Both the position numbers and the translations under genes were made by a program. A DNA stretch of 64,000 nt from Halobacteriales archaeon QS_1_68_20 (GTDB lineage: Archaea; Halobacteriota; Halobacteria; Halobacteriales; PXRE01): contig PXRE01000033.1 of NCBI GenBank assembly GCA_003021085.1, positions 62,001 to 126,000 on the forward strand, written 5' to 3'. This document shows, piece by piece, positions 56,705-64,000 of the stretch; position 1 is the first letter of the stretch; each line of letters starts with the position of its first letter. The notes under the pieces are model-generated. The model was not told the DNA's origin. It saw only the letters and a program-made list of their open reading frames with translations, and did not search any database.

Positions 56705-57427
56705 CTACCCGTCTTCGTCGATCGCCACCGCGCGCGTCGGGGCGGCCTCAGCGCCGGCCACCGCGAGCGGATAGGCGTGGAGCGTGAACCGGGACGGCGG
56801 ATCGTGGAGGTTCGTCAGGTTCTCGACGATGAACTGGCCCGCACCCAGGATGGCGTGGTGAGCGGGGTACCCGTCCGGTTCGACCGGGCGTGAGTTCGGG
56901 GATGGCGTGGGGTCGACGCTGGGGGCGTCGAGGGCCACGTCGTAGTCGTTGTCCGCGAGCCACTCGGCGGCCGCCGGCGTCAGGAACGGGTGGTCGCCGT
57001 ACCACTCGGTCCCCCAGTACTCGTCCCACCCGGTCCGGAGCACCAGCACGTCGGCGCCGAAGGCGTCCTCGGGGCTGACTGCCGCCGCGGCGTCTCTGAT
57101 GTCCGTCCGCTCGATGGGATCGCGGGGCGCCTTCCCCGTGATCTCCAGGCGGACGGCGTCGAACCGGAACGCCGACGCGGGATAGTCGTCCAGCGTCCGG
57201 CCGCCGGGTTCGGTGTGCGCCGGCGCGTCGACGTGGGTGCCAGCGTGGGTCCCCATCGAGAACTCCGTGCTACGGTAGCCGTCCTCCTCGACGGTCGCGG
57301 TCGTGGCCACCGACACGTCCGGGTCCCCGGGGTACGTCGGCATCCCGTCGGTCACCTGTCGCGTGAGGTCGTAGGTCCTCACCGTCCGATCCTCCCGGCC
57401 GGCAGTGACGCCGCCTGTGGTGTCCAT
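56705..57427 (-). CDS. Cyclase-family metal-dependent hydrolase
   Basis: 240 residues. The family signature MGTHAGTHVDAPAH (HxGTHxDxPxH) supplies the metal ligands, as in kynurenine formamidase and related cyclases; FLTPAAAEWLADNDYD and the AHHAILGAGQ helix are also family-like. The substrate is not determined by this. Flanked by repeat R5 on one side and a divergent MBL gene on the other. Confidence 0.9.
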   Translation of the reverse strand: MDTTGGVTAGREDRTVRTYDLTRQVTDGMPTYPGDPDVSVATTATVEEDGYRSTEFSMGTHAGTHVDAPAHTEPGGRTLDDYPASAFRFDAVRLEITGKAPRDPIERTDIRDAAAAVSPEDAFGADVLVLRTGWDEYWGTEWYGDHPFLTPAAAEWLADNDYDVALDAPSVDPTPSPNSRPVEPDGYPAHHAILGAGQFIVENLTNLHDPPSRFTLHAYPLAVAGAEAAPTRAVAIDEDG

Positions 57428-57623
57428 CGCTCGCGTCGACCGGACCGCCCAGGCCGCCAGGTCTGCCCGGTGGGGCGGCCGCCCCCGTGGTGGGTGCGCA
57501 TGAAAAACCCTTATCGGCCAGAAGATATAAATGTCAGGGAGATCCCCGGTCGGTGAACACGGCAGTCACCCGGGGGTGCACGAGCGTAGCACCTTTGCAC
57601 CGGCGGCGCGAATCCCGGGTCGG

Positions 57624-58490
57624 ATGGAGGTCACGCTGCTGGGAGCCGGCGACACGACGGGCACGCCGACGCCGGGCTGTGACTGCGACACCTGCGAGTA
57701 CGCCCGCCGGGAGGGCCTCGAACGCTCGCGGTTCTCGGTTCACGTCAGCAACGAGCGCACCGGCGAGTCGCTACTGATCGACGCCAGTCCCGACTTCCGC
57801 CAGCAGTTCCTGGCCCACGAGGTCGACCTCCCGGACGAGATCCTCGTCACGCACGTCCACTTCGACCACCTCGACGGCCTGGGGAACGCCTACCGCCTGT
57901 TAGGTCCCAGGAGCGGTGGGGACGCCCCCGTCCCGGTCCACGCCGCAGACGACACCGTCGTCGAGGCCGTCGCCACGCCGGGCGAGGACTTCGACAGCGT
58001 CGCGGCGGCCGTCGACCGCCGGTACGACTACCTCCACGCCGTGACCGTCACGCCCCAGGAGCCGCTGGAACCGTTCGAGGCCGCCGGCTTCCGGGTGACG
58101 CTCGTGCCGGTCGACCACCCGCCGCTACCCTGCTACGGCGTCGCGGTGACGGATCCGGAAACCGACGCGAAACTCTCGCTGTCGGGGGACACCAGTTACG
58201 CCATCCCGGAGGCGTCCCGCGCGGCACTCGCCGATCCCGACCTGCTTCTGGCCGACGCCATCGTGCCCGCGCACCTCTGCGAGCACCACCCGCTCGGGGG
58301 CCGTCACGAGGACGCCGACGGCGTCCCGCGGACGTTCGGGACGAAACACATGACCCGCGAGGGCGCGCTCGCGCTGGCCGATGACCTCGACGCCGAGCAG
58401 GTGAGACTGGTCCACGTCGCCCACTACTACCCCGTCGACGAGGCGTTCGAGGAACCGCTGGCCGTCGATGGCGAACGGTGCGTGCTGTGA
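57624..58490 (+). CDS. PhnP-like metallo-beta-lactamase-fold phosphodiesterase
   Basis: 288 residues from MEVTLLGAGDTTGTPTPGCD. The Cys-rich CDCDTCEYAR is the structural zinc site of PhnP-like proteins; the catalytic motif is THVHFDHLDGL (HxHxDH) with later VPVDHPPLPCYG, LSGDTSYA and HVAHYYP. PhnP opens a phosphoribosyl cyclic phosphate in phosphonate degradation; no other phn genes are here, so a different cyclic phosphodiester is possible. Confidence 0.88.
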   Translation: MEVTLLGAGDTTGTPTPGCDCDTCEYARREGLERSRFSVHVSNERTGESLLIDASPDFRQQFLAHEVDLPDEILVTHVHFDHLDGLGNAYRLLGPRSGGDAPVPVHAADDTVVEAVATPGEDFDSVAAAVDRRYDYLHAVTVTPQEPLEPFEAAGFRVTLVPVDHPPLPCYGVAVTDPETDAKLSLSGDTSYAIPEASRAALADPDLLLADAIVPAHLCEHHPLGGRHEDADGVPRTFGTKHMTREGALALADDLDAEQVRLVHVAHYYPVDEAFEEPLAVDGERCVL

Positions 58491-58565
58491 TCCAGGCGTG
58501 GGACGACCGAGCGTCGCGAAACTGATTCCGAAAGCACTTCACGGTCGTCCCCGGACCGGCGGAGT

Positions 58566-59879
58566 ATGCCACGCAAGCCGTCCCGACGTCGGGTCCTCGC
58601 GTCGGTCGCGGGCGCGGGGGCGACGGCGCTCGCGGGTTGTCTCGGGTTGTTCGACGAAGACCCTCCGGGCGTGGAGAACGAGATCCCGACTCCCTCCCGG
58701 GATTTCTCCCCAGTCGAGGACTGGTCCGCGCCGACCGACGTCCCGGCGTTCGACCCCTCCACGACCGCCCTCGTCGAGAACCTGGAGGTGCCCTGGGACA
58801 TCTCCGTCGCGCGGAACGGCGACCTGTTCGTCACCGAGCGCGTCGGCCGGGTCCGGCGGTTCTCGGGCGGGGACCTGCAGGACGTCCTGGCCCCGGACGA
58901 TGCCATCGATGCCGGGTCGGTCCCGGCGGGCCACGACCAGCAACCCTGGTGGGTCGACGGCGGCGAGGGGGGCACGCTGGGCATCGCCGTGCACCCCGAC
59001 CACCCCGACGTGCCGTACATCTTCGTCTACTACACGGCCGACGGCGACGAGAAGGTCAACCGCGTCTCGCGGTTCGACGTCTCCGCGGACGACCCCGCCG
59101 AGACCGAGGAGGTGCTGATCGACGACATCCCGGCCGGGAAGATTCACAACGGCGGTCGCCTGGAGTTCGGTCCCCGGGGCGACCTCTGGGTGACGACCGG
59201 CGAGGCTGGCGACGGGAGCCTCTCGGCGGACCCGCAGTCGCTGGCCGGGAAGATCCTGCGAATCGACGTGAACGGCGAACCCTCGCCGGACAACCCCGAT
59301 GTCGGCGACGCCGACCCGCGGATGTACTCCTACGGCCACCGCAACCCCCAGAGCGTCGTCTGGTTGCCCGACGGTACGGTGCTCACCAACGAGCACGGCC
59401 CGAAAGGCCACGACGAAGTGATGCGGCCGGTCGCCGGCGCCGACCACGGCTGGCCGAGCGTCCGGACCGGCGAGGGGTACCGGGACGCCGACGGCGTCCA
59501 GCCGCCGCTCGCCAATACCGGCAACGACACCTGGGCGCCCTCCGGGGCGGTCTTCTACACCGGCGACGCCGTCCCCTCCTGGCAGAACCGGATGGTGATC
59601 GGCTGTCTCATCAGCCAGCAGGTCATGGTCGCCACCGTGACTCCGCAAGGCGACGAGCTACCTCCGGTCAAGTGGGGCCAGCGGTTCGACGCGGACTGGC
59701 TGGACGACTCCTACACGCTGTCGGCCCACCCGGCCTTGCAGAACGAACTCGGCCGGGTCCGGCACCTCGAACAGGGCCTGGACGGGGAACTGTACGCGAT
59801 CACCTCGAACCGCGACGGCCGTGCCAGCGACGGCTTCCCCACCGAGCGCGACGACGTGCTCGTCCGGATCGAGGGCTGA
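58566..59879 (+). CDS. Tat-exported PQQ-type sugar dehydrogenase lipoprotein
   Basis: 437 residues. Signal SRRRVLASVAGAGATALAGC combines a twin-arginine motif with a lipobox, so it is a surface lipoprotein. The propeller has the soluble aldose-dehydrogenase motifs IPAGKIHNGGRLEFGP, DLWVTTGEAGDG, SYGHRNPQSVV and GADHGWP. Such proteins oxidise sugars with PQQ, though no PQQ biosynthesis genes are in the window. It is followed by repeat R6. Confidence 0.9.
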   Translation: MPRKPSRRRVLASVAGAGATALAGCLGLFDEDPPGVENEIPTPSRDFSPVEDWSAPTDVPAFDPSTTALVENLEVPWDISVARNGDLFVTERVGRVRRFSGGDLQDVLAPDDAIDAGSVPAGHDQQPWWVDGGEGGTLGIAVHPDHPDVPYIFVYYTADGDEKVNRVSRFDVSADDPAETEEVLIDDIPAGKIHNGGRLEFGPRGDLWVTTGEAGDGSLSADPQSLAGKILRIDVNGEPSPDNPDVGDADPRMYSYGHRNPQSVVWLPDGTVLTNEHGPKGHDEVMRPVAGADHGWPSVRTGEGYRDADGVQPPLANTGNDTWAPSGAVFYTGDAVPSWQNRMVIGCLISQQVMVATVTPQGDELPPVKWGQRFDADWLDDSYTLSAHPALQNELGRVRHLEQGLDGELYAITSNRDGRASDGFPTERDDVLVRIEG

Positions 59880-59939
59880 TTCGCGTCGCTACGTTCTGAT
59901 TGGGGTCGGAGTGTGTTTTCTCGAAGTCGGACTTTGTTC

Positions 59940-60290
59940 TCCGGCGCGCGCGAGCAACGCGCGCGAGGTTCCCGCGAGCTTGCGAGCGGGAGCTCGGGAG
60001 CGCTTGCTCTCCCGGTGGTCCCCGCGAGCTTGCGAGCGGGAGCTCGGGAGCGCTTGCTCTCCCGGTGGTCCGGGAGAGGCCGGGCGGCCCGGCGGTTCGG
60101 CCGCCCGGCCGAACCCCACGGCTGGGGAGGTGTGAGGCTGACCCCTAGGTCTTGCATGCGCTAGTCTTGTCGGTTCGGCCAGCATCAACGCTAGCGACCA
60201 CTTGGCCTAGGATGTCCACGCCCTCCCCAGCCGATTGCGCTCCTCGCTTCGCTCCGGTGCTCATCCCTCGCGCGCGCCGTGGGTTACAGG
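59940..60290. repeat. Mosaic intergenic repeat R6 with 50-bp tandem duplication
   Basis: Between two convergent genes; no gene is supported. A 50-base unit (CCCGCGAGCTTGCGAGCGGG...) is perfectly duplicated at 59971-60020 and 60021-60070. Then follow GC hairpins (CGGGCGGCC...GGCCGCCCG near 60081-60110) and an inverted pair, 60119-60164 and 60189-60233, made of the CGGCTGGGGAGG and GCTAGCGACCACTTGGCC modules also seen in R2 and R4. The last part (ATTGCGCTCCTCGCTTCG...) matches the R5 style. Confidence 0.78.
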
Positions 60291-60332
60291 TCGATCCCGC
60301 TCAGTTCAGACCCCGGATCGATCCTGCTCAGT

Positions 60333-61610
60333 TCACTCCCGGTGATCGTACACCCGCTTGACCTTGCCGACCTCGGTGCGCTCGATGCCGCCGGGGTCGA
60401 CCACGTGCAGGCCGTCGGGGGTAAGGCTCAGTACGTTCTCCAGGCGCTCGCGGACCTCGTCGGGATCCGCGTCGGTCCCCTCGGCCAGTTCGACGGTGAT
60501 CTCGATGGTGTCGAGGCTGTCCTCGCGGTCGAGGTCGATCCGGTAGTGGGGCGCCACCTCGTCGAACGACAGGACGGCCTCCTCGACCTGACTCGGGTAG
60601 ACGTTGACGCCGCGGACGACCAGCAGGTCGTCGGCCCGCCCGGTGACGTTGTCCATCCGGCGGTGGGTGCGCCCGCACTCGCAGGGCTCCTCGTATAGCG
60701 TGGTCACGTCGCCGGTCCGGTAGCGGATCATCGGGATGCCCTCCTTCGTGAGCGACGTGAGCACGAGTTCGCCCTCCTCGCCCGGGGGAACCTGCTCGCC
60801 GGTGTCGGGGTCGACGACTTCGGGGTAGAAGTGGTCCTCCCAGACGTGCAACCCGTCTTTGGCCTCGACGCACTCCACGGAGACGCCCGGCCCGATCAAC
60901 TCCGAGAGACCGTAGATGTCGATGGCGTCGACGTCCAGGGCGGCCTCGATCTCCTCGCGCATCTCGTCGGTGAACGGCTCTGCGCCGATGACGACCGTCT
61001 CCAGGGGCAACTCGCGGGGGTCGATCCCCTGCTGTTCGGCGGTCTCCGCGAAGTACAGGCAGTAGGAGGGCGTACACCCCAGGACGTCGCTCTCGAGGTC
61101 CTGGGCGAACTCGATCTGTCGCTGGGTGTTGCCACCCCCGGTCGGAATGACAGTGGCCCCAAGTTCCTCGCCGCCGTCGTGGAAGCCCAGGCCGCCGGTG
61201 AACAGGCCGTAGCCGTAGGCGTTCTGGAGGGTGTCGCCGGGTTCGACGCCGGCGGCGGCCAGCGAGCGGGCCATGACCTCCCGCCAGACGTCCAGGTCGC
61301 CGTCGGTGTAGCAGACGACCTTCGGCTTGCCGGTCGTCCCCGAGGAGGCGTGGATGCGCCGGATCTCGTCGTCCTCGACGGCGAACAGGCCGTCGGGGTA
61401 CGTCTCCCGCAGGTCCTCCTTCGTCGTGAACGGCAGTTGGGGGAGATCCTCGACCGTCTCGACGTCGGCGGGGTCGACGCCAGCCCCGTCGAATCGCTCG
61501 CGGTAGAAGGGGACGTTGTCGTACACTCGCCGGACCGTCTCGCGCAGGCGCTCGTTCTGGAGGTCCCGGAGGTCCGACCGGTCCGCGACCTCGACGTCGT
61601 CGTAGACCAT
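60333..61610 (-). CDS. paaK: Phenylacetate-CoA ligase
   Basis: 425 residues of the adenylate-forming family. Motifs: ASSGTTGKPKVV (ATP-binding), NAYGYGLFTGGLGFH, YGLSELIGPGVS and YRTGDVTTLYEEPC, plus KVKRVYDHRE with the late Lys. It activates phenylacetate or a similar aryl acid to its CoA ester. Start ATG at 61610; ATG 61637 (MRVATELSR) nine codons upstream is an alternative. On the minus strand TTATATACTC near 61692-61701 is a good promoter about 55 bases before 61637. No other paa genes are here. Confidence 0.93.
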   Translation of the reverse strand: MVYDDVEVADRSDLRDLQNERLRETVRRVYDNVPFYRERFDGAGVDPADVETVEDLPQLPFTTKEDLRETYPDGLFAVEDDEIRRIHASSGTTGKPKVVCYTDGDLDVWREVMARSLAAAGVEPGDTLQNAYGYGLFTGGLGFHDGGEELGATVIPTGGGNTQRQIEFAQDLESDVLGCTPSYCLYFAETAEQQGIDPRELPLETVVIGAEPFTDEMREEIEAALDVDAIDIYGLSELIGPGVSVECVEAKDGLHVWEDHFYPEVVDPDTGEQVPPGEEGELVLTSLTKEGIPMIRYRTGDVTTLYEEPCECGRTHRRMDNVTGRADDLLVVRGVNVYPSQVEEAVLSFDEVAPHYRIDLDREDSLDTIEITVELAEGTDADPDEVRERLENVLSLTPDGLHVVDPGGIERTEVGKVKRVYDHRE

Positions 61611-61743
61611 GCGGGATAATTCGGTAGCGACCCGCATAACGTTTAGTCGCCGGACGGGCAGAACTCCGTGACCGACGGCCCCCTCATAACCTGCGAGAGT
61701 ATATAAGGGATCGACTGGCGACAGCCGGCGGTGGTCGGACGAG

Positions 61744-61869
61744 CGGTGGTGGCCGGCACAGCCGCCTGGCGAAGGTAGCCTGCACGTCCGCACTCGAAGG
61801 TACCCGGCACGACCACACCAGAAGGTGGCCGGCACGTCCGCACTCGAAGGTACCCGGCACGACCACACC
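61744..61869. repeat. 25-bp tandem repeats upstream of paaK
   Basis: About five units of roughly 25 bases with the core GAAGGTxxCCGGCACG(A/T)CC. Larger units of 50 bases are seen too: 61782-61819 and 61832-61869 are identical over 38 bases. The array lies just upstream of the paaK promoter, so it may be a regulatory or a neutral minisatellite. It is not CRISPR-like (no unique spacers). Confidence 0.6.
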
Positions 61870-61870
61870 G

Positions 61871-62111
61871 GGTGGGACTGAAAGGGGCCGTGCGGTCGAT
61901 CCCGCCCGGACGACGTAAGCACCGCAGGCCGACGGCCGAGGAGCGCAACGAGGCCCGGCGGGTCGAGCGCTGGGGGGCTTTCCGGGTGGTTGTGACGGAC
62001 TCTCTGGACGGTAGCTTGGCCGTCAACACGCGGGTCGAGCGCCGGGGGGCTTTCCGGGTGGTTGTGACGGAAGAGCAGTACGGGAAGAGTGCTGGGGGCT
62101 TTCTGGGCGGC
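61871..62111. repeat. Mosaic intergenic repeat R7
   Basis: GGTGGGACTGAAAGGGGCCG (61871-61890) is identical to 4833-4852 in R1. It is followed by three copies of GGGGGCTTTCYGGG, at about 61972, 62044 and 62094; two of them continue GTGGTTGTGACGGA. ORF 61872-62114 covers the repeats and shows no codon bias or family; I do not accept it as a gene. Confidence 0.75.
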
Positions 62112-62144
62112 TAGACCCAGATCACGGCCTATCTACACAGTACC

Positions 62145-63020
62145 CTACAACCCAAGGAACTCCTCGGCGTTCTCCCAGAGTACCTTCCGCTGGATCTCCT
62201 CGTCCCACCCGAGTTCCGCGAACTGCTCCAGCCACGGTTCGGGTTCGATCATCGGGTAGTCGGTGCCGAACATCACCTTGTCCTTGAGGATGGTCCGGGC
62301 GTAGTGGAGCACCTGGTCGTCGATGTACTTCGGCATCCACCCCGAGAGGTCCATGTAAACGTTGCCCTTCTGCTGGCAGATGGCGAGTTGCTCCTTCTCC
62401 CAGGGGAACGCGGGGTGGGCGATCAAGATCTGGAGGTCGGGATGCTCGGCGGCCACGTCGTCCAGTAGCATCGGGTTCCCGTACTTGATCTTGAGACCGC
62501 GCCCGCCCGCCGAACAGGCGCCCAGCGTCGAGTTGCCGCCGTGGAAGACACAGGGCACCCCCAGATCCTCGATGGTGTCCCACAGTTGCTCGTGTTCGGG
62601 GTCGCTCGGGTCGAACCCCTGGGCGATCTGCTGGAACTTGAACCCCGACAGGTCCAGGTCCTCGACGCAGCGAATCGCCTCCTCGACGCAGTCGTCCTTG
62701 AGGGGGTCGACGCTGCCGAACCCGACGAAGAAGTCGGGGTACTGGTCGCGGACTTCCGCGACGTAGTCGTTGGGGACCGGCGGGTTGCCGGTGTTGGTCT
62801 CGGCGTCCCAGCCCAGTAGCACCGCGCGGCCGACCCCTGCCTCGTGGTACTCCTCGACCATCTCGTCGTACCCGTGGGGGTCCATCTCGGCCCCGAACCG
62901 GTCGGCGGCGTCCTGCATCATCTCGCCGCCCGCGTCGAGGAGGAACTCCTCGGTCGGCTGGTGGGCGTGCGTGTCGACCGCGCGCGGTTCCCCGTCCGCG
63001 AGGGCCTCCGGCAGTGTCAT
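62145..63020 (-). CDS. Amidohydrolase-family metal-dependent hydrolase
   Basis: 291 residues from MTLPEALADGEPRAVDTHAH. Metal-binding residues of the amidohydrolase fold are seen in DTHAHQ, VFHGGNST, LIAHPAFPW and FGTDYPMIEP. Of the ACMSD/decarboxylase-like group (COG2159); a decarboxylase or hydrolase of an aryl or lactone substrate is possible. It lies upstream of paaK on the same strand but 534 bases away, across repeats. Confidence 0.88.
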   Translation of the reverse strand: MTLPEALADGEPRAVDTHAHQPTEEFLLDAGGEMMQDAADRFGAEMDPHGYDEMVEEYHEAGVGRAVLLGWDAETNTGNPPVPNDYVAEVRDQYPDFFVGFGSVDPLKDDCVEEAIRCVEDLDLSGFKFQQIAQGFDPSDPEHEQLWDTIEDLGVPCVFHGGNSTLGACSAGGRGLKIKYGNPMLLDDVAAEHPDLQILIAHPAFPWEKEQLAICQQKGNVYMDLSGWMPKYIDDQVLHYARTILKDKVMFGTDYPMIEPEPWLEQFAELGWDEEIQRKVLWENAEEFLGL

Positions 63021-63148
63021 GGCCGGACGTTGGTCGCCGGCCGGCAAAAAGGCCGCCGAACCTGCGTGGACGCCACCGGGATAGATCCGCGGAGATTGCT
63101 ATTCATCTTTGGCGGCGAATACGCTTATTACGTCGGACTGACAAACGG

Positions 63149-64000
63149 ATGATAATGGGCTGGGAACCCACGCTGTACTCCATCGTGATGATCGCCGGTG
63201 GGGTGCTTACGGTCTGGCTTACCGGTGTGGCGTGGTCTCGCCAGGACCGCACCGGTGCCACGGCATTCACCGTCATGATGGGGGTCATCTCCGTCTGGTG
63301 TTTCGCCAACGCGCTCCAGTACGGCGCGACCACGCACGACTCGTTCTTGCTGTGGCGGTCGGTCGGGTACGTCGGTCCGCTGGTCGCGCCGCCCGCCGGG
63401 CTGGTGTTCGTGCTGGAGTACGTCGGACTCGGCCGGTGGGTCACCCGCCGCAGCGTCTCGGCGTTGCTCGTCGTTCCCGCCATCACGGCCGTCCTGCTGG
63501 CGACGAACGGCTATCACGGCCTGCTGTGGGCGAGCGAGGGCGTCTCCTTCTCGACCGACCCGATTTCCTACGCCCCGCTCGCTCCGGGTCCGTGGCTGCC
63601 GGTTTACCTCGTGTACCTCTACGCCGTGATGGTACTGATGATCGGCCTGCTCGCACGGTTCCTCACCCGTTCGCGCGGTCCCTACCGTCCGCAGACGGCA
63701 CTGATGCTGGTCGCGGTGGTGGCGCCGCTCGGGGTGCACCTGCTGTGGCTGTTCGACATGAGTCCCGTCAGCGGCGTCGACCTGTCGCCGCTGGCGTTCG
63801 CGGTCACGGGGACGCTGTTCGCCATCAGCCTGTTCTCGTTCGACCTGCTGAACTTCGTCCCCGTCGCCCGGCACACCGTCGTCGAAGAGGTCAGGGACGG
63901 CGTCGTCACCGTCGACCGCGACGGCCGGGTGGTCGACGCCAACCCCTCGGCCCGACGGTTGCTGTCGACCGACGGCACCCTCATCGGGAGCCCTGCCAGC
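63149..64000 (+). CDS. Sensor histidine kinase, 7TM sensor then PAS, 3' end cut by window
   Basis: Not in the ORF track because it runs past base 64000. From ATG 63149 (or 63155) the first ~230 residues hold about seven hydrophobic helices (for example PTLYSIVMIAGGVLTVWLTG), matching the N-terminal 7TM region of haloarchaeal histidine kinases. A PAS-like start follows (VVEEVRDGVVTVDRDGRVVD, then ANPSARRLL). A TATA-like CTTATTACG about 25 bases before the ATG suggests a leaderless message. The kinase domain lies beyond the window, so histidine kinase is an inference. Confidence 0.75.
   Translation, partial: MIMGWEPTLYSIVMIAGGVLTVWLTGVAWSRQDRTGATAFTVMMGVISVWCFANALQYGATTHDSFLLWRSVGYVGPLVAPPAGLVFVLEYVGLGRWVTRRSVSALLVVPAITAVLLATNGYHGLLWASEGVSFSTDPISYAPLAPGPWLPVYLVYLYAVMVLMIGLLARFLTRSRGPYRPQTALMLVAVVAPLGVHLLWLFDMSPVSGVDLSPLAFAVTGTLFAISLFSFDLLNFVPVARHTVVEEVRDGVVTVDRDGRVVDANPSARRLLSTDGTLIGSPAS

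Noticed and set aside
54634-56787. 717-residue plus-strand ORF opposite the AOR gene
   Set aside because: Shadow of AOR, continuing into repeat R5.
61872-62114. 80-residue ORF in R7
   Set aside because: Entirely made of the repeat modules; the protein is just the translation of GGGGGCTTTC copies.

Overview
The window is a high-GC segment of an archaeal chromosome from an extreme halophile (class Halobacteria). The evidence is the acidic proteomes of almost all products, a SAMP2-type ubiquitin-like protein, archaeal eIF1A/Rio1/KH and RfcS proteins, an archaeal TiaS, an aldehyde ferredoxin oxidoreductase, many Tat-type signals, and TATA boxes about 25-30 bases upstream of leaderless starts. 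I cannot fix the genus; a Haloarculaceae-like organism is a weak guess. No rRNA, tRNA, CRISPR array or complete insertion sequence was found.

Layout. 1-2.05 kb: end of an ABC exporter (ATPase plus permease) with a lower-GC flank. 2-5.2 kb: the conserved eIF1A-Rio1-KH translation/ribosome cluster, with a frameshifted membrane gene beside it. 5.2-12.1 kb: a DUF460 RNase H-like/coiled-coil protein, a membrane 2Fe-2S ferredoxin, a Tat-exported protein with a membrane partner, 6-phosphogluconate dehydrogenase and a sulfatase-fold enzyme. 12.3-24.4 kb: small membrane proteins, a DCC-family protein facing a lipase-maturation-factor-like protein, a bacterial-type prolyl-tRNA synthetase, a VOC protein, an alpha/beta hydrolase lacking its nucleophile, an Asp-box repeat protein, a lipoprotein and an exported 5'-nucleotidase-like enzyme. 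24.5-34.1 kb: a VapBC-like toxin-antitoxin pair abutting uvrA, regulators, aspS, and a second toxin-antitoxin locus (DUF433/DUF5615) with a damaged antitoxin start and a VapC remnant. 34.1-41.7 kb: samp2, a bactofilin-like membrane protein, rfcS, a PhiH-like repressor, tiaS and an HTH regulator. 41.7-46.9 kb: a decay hotspot where four of five loci are frameshifted (exported zinc metalloprotease, small fragment, HTH regulator with a 74-bp duplication, hypothetical), around an intact AAA ATPase. 47-64 kb: thiolase, erythromycin-esterase-like protein, zinc alcohol dehydrogenase, a three-gene set (orphan membrane-anchored protein, SDR, PIG-L deacetylase), DsbA-like protein, tungsten AOR, cyclase, PhnP-like MBL protein, Tat/lipobox PQQ-type sugar dehydrogenase, phenylacetate-CoA ligase, amidohydrolase and the start of a 7TM/PAS sensor kinase.

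The most unusual feature is not a gene. At least seven intergenic regions (about 4.5, 13.9, 34.7, 37.4, 56.4, 60.0 and 62.0 kb) are built from a shared set of short GC-rich modules, combined in different orders and orientations and often as inverted pairs with strong hairpins. Some modules are nearly identical between sites 30-50 kb apart. They look like a mosaic, mobile or structural-RNA repeat family. Other things to check are the pseudogene hotspot, perfect palindromes at 50.65 and 41.70 kb, a promoter-plus-leader sequence duplicated at 7.25 and 9.56 kb, and the orphan-SDR-PIG-L operon.
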